Made by a program: the position numbers and the translations under genes
NCBI GenBank assembly: GCA_963969495.1
Contig: OZ018330.1
Location: 68,309,936-68,373,935, forward strand
Length of the DNA stretch: 64,000 nt
Direction: 5' to 3'
DNA from: Ceratothoa steindachneri
Lineage: Eukaryota; Arthropoda; Malacostraca; Isopoda; Cymothoidae
Shown here: positions 46,737 to 58,547 of the stretch, piece after piece
Numbering within the stretch: the stretch's first letter is position 1
Layout of the letters: the number at the start of each line of letters is the position of its first letter
The notes under the pieces: generated by a model
Databases searched by the model: none
Seen by the model: the letters and a program-made list of their open reading frames with translations, nothing else
What the model was told of the DNA's origin: nothing

Positions 46737-47160
46737 GATTGAAATGACCGTTTTTAAAACGTGAAACCCACCATTGAGCTTTCTTTCTGATAAAGCATTT
46801 TCTTCGTACACAGCAAAAATATCGCGACGAGCTTTGGCAGCATTTGCATTGTTCCCGGCTCGATTGAAAATGAATAACAACAAGTGTCGAAAATTCGTCT
46901 TTCTTTCAACTTGACATTCCATTTTGAGGGTACAGAACAAAAATTAAATTAACACAACTTTTAAATAAACCGCAATGACTTATTACTCAACTTCAAGACG
47001 TAGCCTAAGCAAAAGCCTAATAGGTTAGACGTAGCCTAACCTTTACAAATATTGCTCTTATTATTTATTATTGTTTCTTAATATGTGCACAAATCACGTC
47101 AACAAAACTTAAATCAACACAACAGTAAAAAAAAACGCAAAAACTTATTCCTCAACCTAA
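46737..47160 (-). mobile_element. Mariner element, 5' part
   Basis: Completes the element begun at 44383. It holds the N-terminal third of the transposase and the outer terminal repeat ending at 47160, followed by the TA duplication. Confidence 0.9.
46742..46922 (-). pseudogene. Mariner transposase, N-terminal part
   Basis: The minus strand reads MECQVERKTNFRHLLLFIFN then NANAAKARRDIFAVYEENAL and SERK, the first helix-turn-helix of mariner transposases. The frame is disturbed just before the LTR junction. The methionine at about 46922 fits the family start better than the upstream one at 46940. Confidence 0.88.
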
Positions 47161-48045
47161 TAGATGACCGATCAAAATTTGCTCCCGTCCAAGAAGACCC
47201 GCTGAAACTCTCCCTCCGAATATAAGACCATCTCAATAGGCTTCTTCTTTCACTCAAAAAAATCGCACACTCTTGACGAAGAGACCTACAAACAGCTCGA
47301 CTTTACAGGCTCCACTTATGGCCAACTCTACGGTCTCCCTAAAATCCATAAACCCAATGTCCCCATTCGACCTATTCTAGCAACCTATAACCTCTCTAAT
47401 TATAAAGCCGCCAAATTCATTGCCCCATTGATTACTCCCCCTTGCCACAAACCAATACACTGTCATAAATTCAATATACCTAAAAGAAGAACTTACAAAA
47501 CAAAATTCCAACTTATATATGGCTAGTTTGACGTATCCTTCCTATACACCAGTGTCTCACTTATAGAAACAATTAATATTTTTCTTTCTCGCGCATTCCC
47601 TTTCCCCAACTCCCTCTTTCATGGTTTTAAAAAGAAAAAATAAAGAAAATACTACTTACAGTTTCTCACAAAAACTATTTCTCATTTAACGGAAACTTTT
47701 TCTCACCGAATAGATAGCCTCGCAAATCCCTTCATGTGTAACTTAGAAGAAGAAGCACTTGACATATATCCATTACAATTCCTTTATATCTTCTACACGA
47801 GATACGTAGACGACACGATCGCCCTTTTCTGATCCGAAAGTTCATATGATAAAATCGTAGAGTACATAAACCAGTTACATCCAAATATTAAATTCACCCA
47901 GGAAAAGAAGGACAACAACTCCATTCGTTTCTTAGACCTACTAATAACACGCACAACCGACGGTTTCTCCTTTTCAATTCACCGAAAACCTACCCATACG
48001 GGCTTTGGACTCCATTTTCCTAGTCAATGTTCCACCAAAATCAAA
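47161..48045 (+). pseudogene. Penelope-like element RT, 3' part (continuation of 44148-44382)
   Basis: DDRSKFAPVQEDPLKLSLRI, then QLYGLPKIHKPNVPIRPILA, FDVSFLYTSVSL, LANPFMCNLEEEALDIYPLQ, FYTRYVDDTIALF and FLDLLITRTTDGFSFSIHRK: the RT core of a PLE. YVDD is intact. Stops follow YG and ALF, there is a frameshift near 47640, and the MGSPLGP-type block ahead of PFM is deleted. It ends near 48045, where a different PLE begins in the middle of its own RT. Confidence 0.9.
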
Positions 48046-49291
48046 CTAAATTTACTACGAGTAAATTTATCGATTTCGTTGAATTATTTCTCTCTGACAA
48101 TGTGTTTCGAGTAAATAATGAGTTTTATAGACAAATATTTGGCCTTAGCATGGGAAATAGTTTATCTCCGATATTGGCTTGTCTCTTCATGGAATATTTT
48201 GAGACTGAACTCCTTCCCACAATTTCTCCCCCTAACTTTATATGGTTAAGGTACATTAACGATGTATTTTCTGTATGGCCAAATGGCCATGATTTTGATA
48301 CCTTTTTAATAATTTGAATAATCTGCATGTCTCCATCAAATTTAAATATGAATGGGAATATGATAATAGATTACCCTTTTTAGATGTCCTCATTAATAAA
48401 GATCACCATGAATTAAAACTTGACGTGTATAGGAAACCAACCCACTCGAATGCCTATATACATTATTTTTCGTTTCACGATAATACTGTTAAAAAATTGG
48501 TAATTTCTAACCTTTTCCTTAGAATATACAAAATATGTCATCCTTCCTATTTAGATGAAGAAATTGTCATTATCAGGACCATTTATTCTAATTTGTATTA
48601 CTACGATTGGTTCATATCGTCTGCCCATTTTGCAGCTAGGAAAACATTCTATGGTAATAAGCTTTCCCGCACTAATGACTTCAACAAATATATAACATTG
48701 CCATTTAATAATAAATTAAATAGTTTAAAGGAAACATTTGGAAAAGCGGGTATTAATCTAGCCTTTAAATATAATAATTCCTTAAACCAATTGATGATGG
48801 CCAGGAAACCCAAAGAAGATCATAACATAGGAGTATATGCAATACCATGCAACGATTGCCATAAAGTTTATATAGGGGAAACGGGGAGAAATCTAGACAA
48901 GAGATTGTACGAACACAAAAGAGATATTAGAGTGGGCAGCGAAAGCAGTGGAATATTTTGCCATGTTAGAGACAAGAATCATACGATCGATTTCAATGGA
49001 AGTAAAATGGTATTCAAATCGGCTAACCATGTTAAGAGAAGAATCGTAGAATCGAGCTTGATATCGTTAGTTCCTAATTTAAATCTATCTGAGGGTCAAT
49101 TTTCTTTTAATCCTGTAATAAGAAAGCAAATAAATAAAATAGTAAAATGTCAGCCCTTCAATATGTTTAGGCCTCCCCCCCTCCCCAGATTAGCCACAAG
49201 TAGGGGATTGGGGGATAAAAGAGGGAATATTTCACGACCTGTTATGCTTGTATGCATTTTTTTCTTATATTTTCTATCCAGTGTCAGTTGA
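48027..49291 (+). pseudogene. Second Penelope-like element: RT C-terminal half and GIY-YIG endonuclease
   Basis: The first frame (to 48317) has FRVNNEFYRQIFGLSMGNSL and WLRYINDVF; the catalytic YxDD reads YIND (Asn codon 48258-48260), so the RT is dead. A frameshift near 48315 leads to a 325-codon frame: RT tail RLPFLDVLINKD and VYRKPTHSNAYIH, then the endonuclease from about residue 172 (IGVYAIPCNDCHKVYIGETG, RNLDKRLYEHKRD, and RRIVESSLISLVPNLN with the catalytic Glu). This GIY-YIG domain is the best preserved in the window. 5'-truncated. Confidence 0.92.
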
Positions 49292-49311
49292 AAAAGGGGT
49301 GTGAGATACAC
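49286..49311 (+). ncRNA. Hammerhead-like remnant at the PLE 3' end
   Basis: TTGAAAAAGGG is followed by GTGT-GAGAT-ACAC, a possible stem II, then CGAAAC. Degenerate left core. It overlaps the last codons of the PLE frame and lies ~50 bases before a (TA)n array. Confidence 0.4.
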
Positions 49312-49358
49312 CGAAACTGTCATGAATTAAATTGTCTTCGGAGAATGTGGTTTAATTC

Positions 49359-49361
<3 letters not shown>

Positions 49362-49451
<90 letters not shown>
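49362..49451. repeat. (TA)n array between two convergent PLEs
   Basis: A 90-base TA run, with the plus-strand PLE ending to its left and the minus-strand PLE ending to its right. Confidence 0.98.
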
Positions 49452-49454
<3 letters not shown>

Positions 49455-50520
49455 ACAAAGCCTACAGAGAAAATTAATACGAGGATTCCAAGTACTTTCG
49501 AACTTTATTTCGAGGTCTTTATCAAGGAATAACAGAAGTATTGAAAATTGTAATATTTATAAGCATGATACAGAGGAACGCCCACAAAAAAAGCAAAAAA
49601 CCAATCTACAAAATGAATTAATATGAAATGGAAACCTTAGGAGGAGCGGAGATAAATACAAACTAAGATCATTAAATCAGGTAAATTCAAAAGACTAAAG
49701 GTTGGCAAGAGGATTAAAATACCGCCTAGGCAATAAGGGAGGGAGAAAATCTTAACGAGAGATTAACCTCAGGGGTCAGGATCTTAAGACCAAGGTAGAA
49801 TAAGTACAAATGTTCTAAAGACTTGACTCAAATCGAAATAAATACAGACAAAAACATAAGGCTAGATAGATGCACACAAAATAAAATTAAATTGTTTATT
49901 AAGATTAATATAAATATTTAGTCTCAAATTAAAAGCTTCGACAGTACATTGTGAATATAATTTTTAAAATAACTATCAAGTTTATATAAGCCAAGACTTA
50001 AATTAAAATTGGGGAATTTACTAATAAAGGTCGATTCAATGATATTCCGTGAAATTGTATCGTTTTTATGATAGATGATTTTAGCAGAATTCCAATAAAT
50101 ATTGTGATTAAGATATGACATATGAACATAAAATGAGCTGCTTTCTTCGCCTCGACGGACATTATATTTATGCTGAGAAATTCGCTTTTTTAAACATTTG
50201 CCTGATTGGCCAAAGTAATATTTAGAGCAATCGATACATTGTACGCAATATACATTACAAATAGGATACGGGGCGTTCATGGCTAATAGTTTGGATATAG
50301 TATTACTATAGTTAAATAGTACACAAATGCCTAGAGATTTTAAAATATGAGGGAGAGAAGCAAAGAATGAATTAAAAGGAAGTACAAGAGTATTCTTGTT
50401 ATTAAAAGGCGCGCGAGGTTCAAAACGATAAAAATACTTTTTACCTAACTGAAGGCATTTATCAAGGAAATGAAAAAGGATAGCAAAGTTTATGGCCAAT
50501 GTCAAAAATTTTGGAAACTT
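49455..50520 (-). mobile_element. Third Penelope-like element, 5'-truncated, minus strand
   Basis: The 3' noncoding region (49455-49923) includes the hammerhead-like stretch CTTGATAAAGACCTCGAAAT then AAAGTTCGAAAG at 49491-49526. Coding sequence follows at 49924-50505. The body upstream of the GIY-YIG domain is lost. Confidence 0.85.
49924..50505 (-). pseudogene. PLE GIY-YIG endonuclease fragment
   Basis: 193 codons: LDKCLQLGKKYFYRFEPRAP and ILKSLGICVLFNYSNT, then the GIY-YIG core NVYCVQCIDCSKYYFGQSGK (YFG for YIG), LKKRISQHKYNVRRG and NIIESTFISKFPNFNLSLG. The frame is open, but the RT is missing, so it cannot move itself. Confidence 0.88.
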
Positions 50521-50558
50521 CAGAGTAAAAAAATTCAGGACTAACTACACGAAGTGCA

Positions 50559-50688
50559 GGGTCGAGTTTAAATAAGCCAGGGCAAATGTTCATATTGGGT
50601 AAGATGCCAATTAAGGAACACTCGACAATATTTCTTTTTGTGAAATCAGCAATATAAACATTTCTCCTGGCTTATTTAAACTCGACCC
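50559..50688. repeat. Inverted repeat at the truncated end of the PLE
   Basis: GGGTCGAGTTTAAATAAGCC (from 50559) recurs in reverse complement ending at 50688, with ~32-base arms and a ~66-base centre. It sits just upstream of the third PLE's coding fragment. Confidence 0.85.
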
Positions 50689-50699
50689 GATTTTAAAAA

Positions 50700-51197
50700 A
50701 ACTTGTACTAAATGAAATAATTTCATAATGCAGCCTGTTGTCACTCTTTATTAGTGGAATATCATTCGTATTACCTCCCCCACCACGTGTCTCTGTTGTG
50801 GCTGTGGATTAACTCTTAGCCCTAAATGTTTTCGCTCTAATGGTAATCCTTTAAAATGTTGTTTTTTTTAACCCACCATATTCCATTCATATACATGGCG
50901 TTGTTGTGTGTATATAGTTTAAGTGATGCATATGTCAATTATTAGTTGCCTATTGTTCTTTTTCTTGGTATTTTTCTGTCTTGTATTTGTGTGTTTTTTT
51001 CATTGGTTTGTACTATGTGATGGGCGTTCCCTTCGTATCTTTGTACCCTATATAAGGTTGTCATCTCCATTTTCATGTTATTCCTTGAAAATGAACTTGC
51101 AAATATTGTTCGAAAGTGTTTGAAATCATCTTTTCATTTTCCTGCGAGTTAATTTCCATATTATTGCTTTTCTCACGTTAGACTTTGTAAGTTTTTC

Positions 51198-51199
<2 letters not shown>
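50700..51199. other. No gene recognised
   Basis: AT-rich. The Phe-rich 66-codon frame at 50923-51123 has no support as a gene. Confidence 0.5.
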
Positions 51200-51296
<97 letters not shown>

Positions 51297-51510
51297 TTAA
51301 AAGGCCTTTTGGCAAACAGTCTTTCTCAAAGCCCTCGGAAAGAGCTCTTCTCACATACACGATAAGGTAGCACTTAAAATATTAAAATACGCGTTTTCTC
51401 AGATAGCCCCAAAACTATCTATTGATTGGCCTTTTCAAATGTTACCCCTGCTTATAGAAGAGAATGGAAAAAAAATTCTCCATTTTCGCTACACCTTATA
51501 GATTGACAAA

Positions 51511-51596
<86 letters not shown>

Positions 51597-51603
51597 TATA
51601 TAT
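51200..51603. repeat. Two (TA)n arrays with a ~220-bp unit between
   Basis: TA runs at 51200-51294 and 51516-51603 enclose AAAAGGCCTTTTGGC and further unassigned sequence. Same layout as 43604-44147, but the enclosed sequence is different. Confidence 0.9.
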
Positions 51604-53415
51604 TGATCGCTGTTCTCGCCGCTAACCTGCATTGAATATCTAATTGAGGGCTATTTTGTGTTTGCTACTGACTCCATCCCATCAACAAATTGTTTAATTG
51701 CGTCTTTTTATATAGTTCATTAGTTTATTGCACCACCCATCCCTTTACAATCGTCGAAGAAGTCCTCCGACCGGATAATGAAATATACATAAAGATTAGA
51801 ATCGCAATCTCTGGCGATCCCTTTGGTATCAGGGACAGATTCTCGTTGAATGGAAAGGTGCATATTCATGGTAGTATTGATTTTTTTATCCACCCTACCC
51901 TCTCCCCCTGTGATTAAGGCACTCTTGCCTGACCAAGAAAGTGACACTCACCTAGCGTTAGGAGAATGTAGATAAGAAACTCTCCATTTCAGTAGATTTA
52001 AGGACAGAAGAGATTATATGCCTGCGAAGAGAGAATTAAGGAAGGCGGTGCTGTTGTGATTGTCTATTAGCGTCAGACGCGACGTGGCAGCCCTCTGCGA
52101 GTTTCGAGATGCATTTGCGTCCTCCCTCACAGACAATCAAACCTGGTACCAGCTGTAGAATTCCAACAGCACATCACGGAGGAAAGGGGGCGGGGGCGTA
52201 TACAAAGATGCCTGCTTAAGTATAGGCAACGCTAGACACGAAGTCTAATGTAAAGCCCCTTTTGTATATTCGTTAAGTTTGTATCATATAGAAGAGGATA
52301 TTATGGTAAATAAATGTTGGTTTCGTATATGAGTCATTAATATGCGAGTGTAGAAGTATAACAATATGGATAGCTTTTGTAGACTGATTAAGGTACTTTG
52401 TATTACACAATGAGAATTCGTCTTTAGTCACGCTTGATCTGCCTTCGCATGACTGAGGACAGATCTCAGTAATTAAAATAGTCTCATTTCTCATCTATTT
52501 TATAACTTTTGCGATCGAAGGCGATCGCTTAGTTGAGGCCGTTAGAAAGGTGTTAAATTCACGTCAATTAAAAAAAGGCCCAAAGAGAGAGAGAGAGAGA
52601 CGAGAGAAAAATCAGAGGAGAAAGAAGAGGCCTTAGCGGAGGAGCACATGGGAAATGAGGAGGCTAGGTGGGGCAGAAGGACAGAGTCCTGCAATGGTAT
52701 GGGGAGAGAGAACGGGAGTACGAATAACAAAACCAAGTGGCTTGTGTACCCCCCCCCCCCACACACACACTCTACCCCTACCCCCGTCTCCGCTATGCGG
52801 GGCGGGGTGACCACCTGTCCGGAGTTCAAGGTCGGACGTTTGACAGTTTAGACAAACCTGTTTCTAAAAGTCTCAATTTTTTTCCTTGACCAGTAGTAGC
52901 CCCTAATAGTATAAACATCTTTGTTTCCTTATTTTATATTATTTTTTTCTCCTTGAGTAAACTTGGTTACGTTGTATTTAATTATTCACTTTTGATTAAG
53001 AATATTTAGAAGCAAAAGAAGGTTTGGCATAGTTGCGTGCCCTCCGAGTCTCTAATGCAGCAAGTCGTCGCCTATTCTTAGCTAATCCATGTACTCCAAA
53101 TGGCAACTGGTCGAGATGCCCTCGTTAGTTTTTGCTATTTATGTAAAAAAGAACATTCCAGATCCATCGTCCTTTTCCAAAAAAACTGCCCCAAAAAACA
53201 ATCCATATTGTTCCAATATTTTCAACATTTCCCTTTTCTACAACAAAGACACTCAAAACTGATTAATCTGTTTTTATTTGAAAAACAAAAAACATATTTC
53301 CCATTCCTAATAGCTAAAAGCCCTGCATTTTTATAATTTGAATATTACCACTTCTGCTGCTTCCCATTTTCCATATAATTAATTTATAAACATTTGAAAA
53401 CTTTTCTAAAAATAT
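51604..53415. other. No gene recognised; small simple repeats
   Basis: A GAGA tract at 52580-52602 and a C12-(AC)n run at 52750-52770. ORFs at 51690-51917 and 53100-53336 show no domain. Confidence 0.45.
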
Positions 53416-53416
53416 C

Positions 53417-54314
53417 TTATCATCATCATCACTAACTCTATAATTGTATAACGGGATTTTTGAAAAAGAAATAAATGTTTTTTCCTTAGTGGACAAATGA
53501 CTTATGTTTTTTTTTATCAAAGTTATCTTTAATATTTTTTTATAATATCAACCAGGCAATGGATTCGCCATTCCTTCCTGCGGGGGAAGTTTTCACTTCG
53601 TAACTAAGATTAAAATTTAAAATCTGAAAAAAACAGCCAGGGTTAAATTTTTATAAATTTTCTGAACTTCGCCAATTATAATCATTTTAAAAAGGAACTC
53701 TCAACTAAATTTTTTCCTTTTCAAAATATCACGTTGCTAAAATATAGTCATAGAAGAAGAAGATATATAAAAATAAATTTTCTGAACTTCACCATTTGTA
53801 ATTCTTTGGGTTTTAAAATTTCACAAAATTTCGATACTCATATTTATTTCTGAACTTCACCATTTTGTCTCTTGATATTATAAAAGAATTATTAGAAATA
53901 ACTTTGATAAAATAACATAAGTCATTACCAAACTAAGATGAACTTATTATTCAAATACTCAAAAAAATCCCATGCTTAAATTATAGAGTTAGTGATGAAA
54001 AACAAAGTGAAGTTCAGAAATAAATATATAAGTATGGAATTTTGCGAATTTTTTAAAACCCAAAGAATTACAAATGGTTAAGTTCAGAAATTTATTTTTA
54101 TATATCTTCTTCTATAACTATATTTACCAACGTAATATTTTGAAAGGGGGGGAATTTAGTTTAGAGCTCCGTTTTAAAATTATTATAATTGCGAAGTTCA
54201 TAAAATTGATAAAAATTTAACCAAGGCTGCTTTATCTTAGATTTTAAATTTTAATCTTAGTAGCGAAGTGCAAGCTCCCCCCGTAGGGGGGAGTGGTGAA
54301 GCCATCATTACCTG
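53417..54314. repeat. Large palindrome built of the ~370-bp dispersed repeat
   Basis: 53551-53870 and 54000-54314 are reverse complements (CTAAGATTAAAATTTAAAAT, TTTTCTGAACTTCGCCAATT, GTCATAGAAGAAGATATATA). The ~130-base centre (AACTTTGATAAAATAACATA) also occurs reversed at 53417-53530. The right end has a GC stem, CTCCCCCC-GTA-GGGGGGAG, near 54272-54290. Non-coding; a single-arm copy is at 43675-44045. Confidence 0.9.
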
Positions 54315-54415
<101 letters not shown>

Positions 54416-54612
54416 TGTATGTGGGTAGCAGTTTTTATTGAAGGCAAATTTTGTTGAGGACCATGCTGTATTTAGCCTTAGTAAATTTCCTTTGGCAACT
54501 TTCTATTCTTCTAACTCTCTTTTTTATTCCATCTTGTAGATAGTAGATTACTTGTTCTGTATTCATCTCCCTTTTAAATGAATGGGTTTGCTTAAAACCA
54601 AACTAAATTGTT

Positions 54613-54643
54613 GAGCTTTCGATCTTATTCGATCATCTTCGCA
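54613..54643 (-). ncRNA. Hammerhead-like PLE end motif
   Basis: Minus strand: CTGCGAAGA, T, GATC-GAATAA-GATC as a perfect stem II, then GAAAGC. The core has two extra bases against CUGANGA. It lies 200 bases from a (TA)n array; no PLE coding sequence is readable upstream. 54660-55289 contains nothing assignable. Confidence 0.5.
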
Positions 54644-55289
54644 GCGTTTTGATATATTCTTTCATCCTTTACCAATGAATGTGGAGTCGGAATCAGAGTG
54701 AATGAAAGAAATGAAATTAAATGAAATGAAAAGAGAGGTGGGAGACAAAGAACAGTTCTTCCAACCCTCCTCCCCCCCCCCCTGGCATTCATGGAGCGAA
54801 CAAGGAGGGAGGGGGAGAGGCCCGGTACTCCTTTATAGACCCCATAATCACACTGCCTAGAGCCAAAGTAGGCTCCAAGCACTGTGAGTACGACGGTTAG
54901 GAGTGAGAGGAAGAGGAAGAAGAAGGTTTTAGGATTGGACAGCGAAGAAAATAGTTGGAGATAAAAGTCGACTTAGTTAGTCATGAGACCTACAGCTTAA
55001 CGTGGAATCCGAACCACGATGTGTCGCTTGTCTCTAACTATAACCTTTCAGTTTATCGTGACCCCTGTCCCACGTACAACTGTGAGTCCCTTGTGCGAAT
55101 GTGATAGTAAAAAAAAGAATAGATGCTGAAGGCTGGAGCAAGTAATAGGTTTGCAAAGAGATACTAGTTGCCTGGAGGTCAGGCTTATCTCTGTCCATTT
55201 TAGGTAGTATAGCTAGCGTGATAAAGTTAGAAAGTAGTATTGGTATTTATGAGGCGTTCAAACCGTTATTAGTAAATATTTTTACTAAA

Positions 55290-57590
55290 AACTGGTGTAG
55301 GTTTCTATCTCTCTATCTATTCTTTCTTATTCCTATCCTAGTTATCATTGACTATACGCTATTTTCTGGTGTTGCTTCGGTTAATTAATTATTCTTAGTC
55401 GTCGTCGAGTATTAATCTCTTTCTCTCGGTGTAGATTTCTTCTTCGTCTTCTTCTCCTCTCTCATCTATCTTAGGGAAACTTGGGAATAATCTGTGTGAT
55501 CTCTATCCTTCTCTTTGGGCAATTTGGTTGATTAATTAAACTCTTACTTTATTGTGTCTTTTCTAAGACTTTCCTTGATCTTTTGGAAATTATTCTGTTA
55601 AGAAGCCTTATCCTTGCCTCTCTGTGCAGGTCTCGTAGTCTTCTTCTTTCTCCTCTTCTGTCGTTTTTTATTAAGTAGATAGCTCTGTTTTGGACTTTTT
55701 TGAGTCTTAATAGGTTACTTCTCGAGATTGTCTACATTGCGATGGTTGGATAAATAATCGCGGACTATACTATGGCTTGATAAACTTTTCTCTTGTTTTT
55801 AATTCTTAGGTTAACTAACTTGTGCAGTAATGCCAGGCCGCTCTTCCCTCGATTTACCCTCTCAGTTACGTGCTTTTGATAACCTAATTTACTAGTGGTT
55901 AGTCCGAGCACCTTACATTTTTTGTCGTATATGTAGCGCTGTCCTTCTACATATACATCTGAGATGTTCCTCCTGTACATGGGTACTATTTTAAATTTAT
56001 CCCTGTTGGTTTTAATTTTCCATTTTTCTTCGTATCTATTAATGCTTTTTATCTCTTCTGCAGTCATCCTAGCTTTCATTGGGCCGTTCCTGTAGGGGCA
56101 AACTATGATTTAAGTGACGTCGTCGGCAAATTGGATTTTCAAGCAGCCTGCATTTCTTGGTGGTGGTATATCTGCTTTGTAGATTGAATAGAGAGACGGA
56201 CTCAGACATCAGCCTTGGGGCAAACCCGCAGCGAGCTCGAATATTTCTCCCTGATGTCTTCCTATTTCCACATAACATGTCTCTCCATTACATAATCACA
56301 TAAAATCCTTTCGATCTTATTGTTCATTCCTAATCTGTGTATTTTGAGTTGTATACCACTCTGCCATACTTTTTCGAATGCCTTGGACACGTCCCGGCAT
56401 ACGATGTCTACGCTCATTTTTTCTCTCTTTGCTTTCGCTATCTTTTCAAGGATGACTCCAAGGTCCATCTCCGTGCTTCTGTTTTTCCTGAAGCCAAATT
56501 AGCCGCTGTTTCTTCGGCCATTATCATCGAGGAATTTGGACAGTCTTTTTTTTTCTTATTTTTTCCAATACCTTACCGATGAAATCTAGAAGCGAGACGG
56601 GACGGTAGTTACCCACTTTATCTGGGGGTTTTCCCGCTTTGGGTATGAATATCATGTTCGCCACTTTCAGTTCATCATGAAAGTATCTCGTGTTTAAGCA
56701 CGCATTGTAGACGTTTCTCACTCGCTCCAGTATGTTCGGGGGTGGTTCGATATAATTTAATCTTGTGAGCCCTGATCTGCTTGGTGCTCTCTGTCGGAAG
56801 TTCTTTATGGCTTCTTTTAATTCCTCAGATGTAATGATTGCGTCTATTCCGTGGTTGCTGTTTCTCCTTTCCTCGACAAAGTGGAAATGGCATGTCCTTT
56901 CGATCTCTCTATTGAGTTCGTCAACGATCTGATGTTCGAATTTAATATCATAGTCCTCATTCTCTTTTTCGGTAATTTTAAATACATTTCTCCAATGCTC
57001 TCTAAATAATACCTCTATTTCTTCCTCATCTTCTAAAATGTTGTTCCCTACATCCTTAATTTTCCTTTTATCCCTTGTTTTCCGTTTCTTTAATCTGTTG
57101 AAATGTTTCCAAAATTTCCTTCGTGATGTTTCTACATCTATTTTCTCAATGTGCTGATCCCATTTCTCTTTCTGTTTTTGATAAATTAGTGTTATTAGTT
57201 CTCTTTTCTGTCTCCTGAGTGCGTTGTATGCTTCCCTTGATGTTCCGAATCTTCTTATATTTTCTGCTGCCTGTTCGATCTCCTCGCTCAAAGGCCCCAT
57301 TTCTGGTGTCCACCTAAATAGTTTAAGGTTCTGCAACGAGTTAATGAGGACGGCCCCCTTCTCTGCCTTTTCAATTTCTTCTCTGATCCTATCCAACTCG
57401 TATTCGATTTCCTCTAGAATGGCTTTCCGAGTGGGCTGGGCACGTACGTCTGAAGTAATTCTTTGTACTTATCCCAATCCGCTCTATGGTATGCCTTCCA
57501 TTTCTTCGAAGAGATTTGTATAGGATTCTAGTTTATGTGCATTAGAGTCGCAGTGTGGTCAATGCAATGAACACCTACTGGTTTCATAAA
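55290..57590 (-). mobile_element. Non-LTR retrotransposon (Jockey/I-like), 5'-truncated
   Basis: A minus-strand element distinct from the CR1-like and I-like copies. It begins inside the endonuclease end (DHTATLMHIN near 57560), runs through the linker and RT, and decays toward about 55290 past the C-terminal region. No poly(A) or target duplication was identified. Confidence 0.85.
55500..57540 (-). pseudogene. LINE ORF2 (RT), broken
   Basis: The longest frame (290 codons, 56524-57396) has the linker and first RT blocks: APSRSGLTRLNYIEPPPNIL, MIFIPKAGKPPDKVGNYRPV and SLLDFIGKVLEKI. Next frames give VCRDVSKAFEKVWQSGIQLK, an AAGLPQG block with a stop near 56215 and FADDVT near 56120; the last (55765-56079) has INRYEEKWKIKTNRDKFKIV and LTTSKLGYQKHVTERVNRGK. 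The RT motif FADD is intact, but stops and frameshifts separate the parts. Confidence 0.88.
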
Positions 57591-57762
57591 ATAGTTAAAG
57601 GGCAGATTGAAGTTAGCCAGGCAGAACGATTTTTAGTAAGTATTTATTCCGCCTAGTTGATCATAACGTTACAGGAAACGAGCCAATCCGATGAGTGGAA
57701 TTTTAAAACAACTTTAATGTTCGATTCCATTTTAACGCTTAACTATTAATGGCCGGCTTCTC

Positions 57763-58009
57763 TTAGTTTATTAAGATGGCTTCTAAGATGTTGAGTATAG
57801 CTTTATTTCCCTCTTTTCTTTTAATTTCAGGGAGGTCAACTAGAATATCTCTCGTTACCTTGATGTTATGTGCGCTCTCCATGATATATTTAGGTCCTCC
57901 GCTTTGCAGATGCATCGTTAAACGTCTCGAAAGTGTGGTAGTTGTCATGCCAACATATTTAGAGCTATTATAAAGCTTACAGTCTTTATTGGGGCAGATG
58001 ACTCGTAAA
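57763..58009 (-). pseudogene. PLE GIY-YIG endonuclease end
   Basis: The minus-strand frame contains RVICPNKDCKLYNSSKYVGM then TTTTLSRRLTMHL, and closes EIKRKEGNKAILNILEAILI with a stop. KYVG stands for YIG and the late Glu block is present. Upstream the frame runs into a perfect foldback rather than RT. The Cys pair fits the C-x-C insertion of PLE nucleases. Confidence 0.8.
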
Positions 58010-58090
58010 CTACAAGAAACATATAAAATTGGAAGGCTCAGATTAATAGTCAGACAATCTGAGTCTTCCAATTTTATATGTTTCTTGTAG
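58010..58090. repeat. Foldback joining the PLE to its reversed terminal repeat
   Basis: 35-base arms (58010-58044 and 58056-58090) with one mismatch and an 11-base loop. The PLE body lies on the minus strand on the left; the terminal region with a hammerhead-like motif lies on the plus strand on the right. Confidence 0.92.
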
Positions 58091-58213
58091 CGCTTAGTTT
58101 TCCCTTAAAAATTTCCCGCGCCATGATTGACTAATTTTTGTAATACTTATGTTCGCGTAGAAATACTATATATAATGTAGCAATTTTTGAATAATTCCAT
58201 TTCTGTTCATTCC

Positions 58214-58245
58214 CTGAAGATAACCTAAAATGGTCGAAATACGTC
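58214..58245 (+). ncRNA. Hammerhead-like PLE end motif
   Basis: CTGAAGA, T, AACC-TAAAAT-GGTC as stem II (three good pairs), then GAAATACG. It lies ~160 bases before a (TA)n array, the same arrangement as at the other PLE ends. Confidence 0.55.
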
Positions 58246-58400
58246 TAGGAATAAAGCATGGCATTCGCGGATGTTTTTTCTCGCCTCGAAGACCTCGTTA
58301 AAAAACTTGTAAGAAATATTAAGAAAATATAAGTGAAAATTAATAACGCTGCCACAGAGGTGGACTTCAATAGAACCTCCATACAACATGGCGTTTTACC

Positions 58401-58406
<6 letters not shown>

Positions 58407-58457
<51 letters not shown>
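58407..58457. repeat. (TA)n array
   Basis: 51-base TA run. Confidence 0.97.
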
Positions 58458-58463
<6 letters not shown>

Positions 58464-58547
58464 AACCACATTAATAGCTTGGTAGGGAAAGTTATGGCAA
58501 GACTAATGTTATGATTTCATTATGCTGTGTTAGGTCCTTAATTTTTA

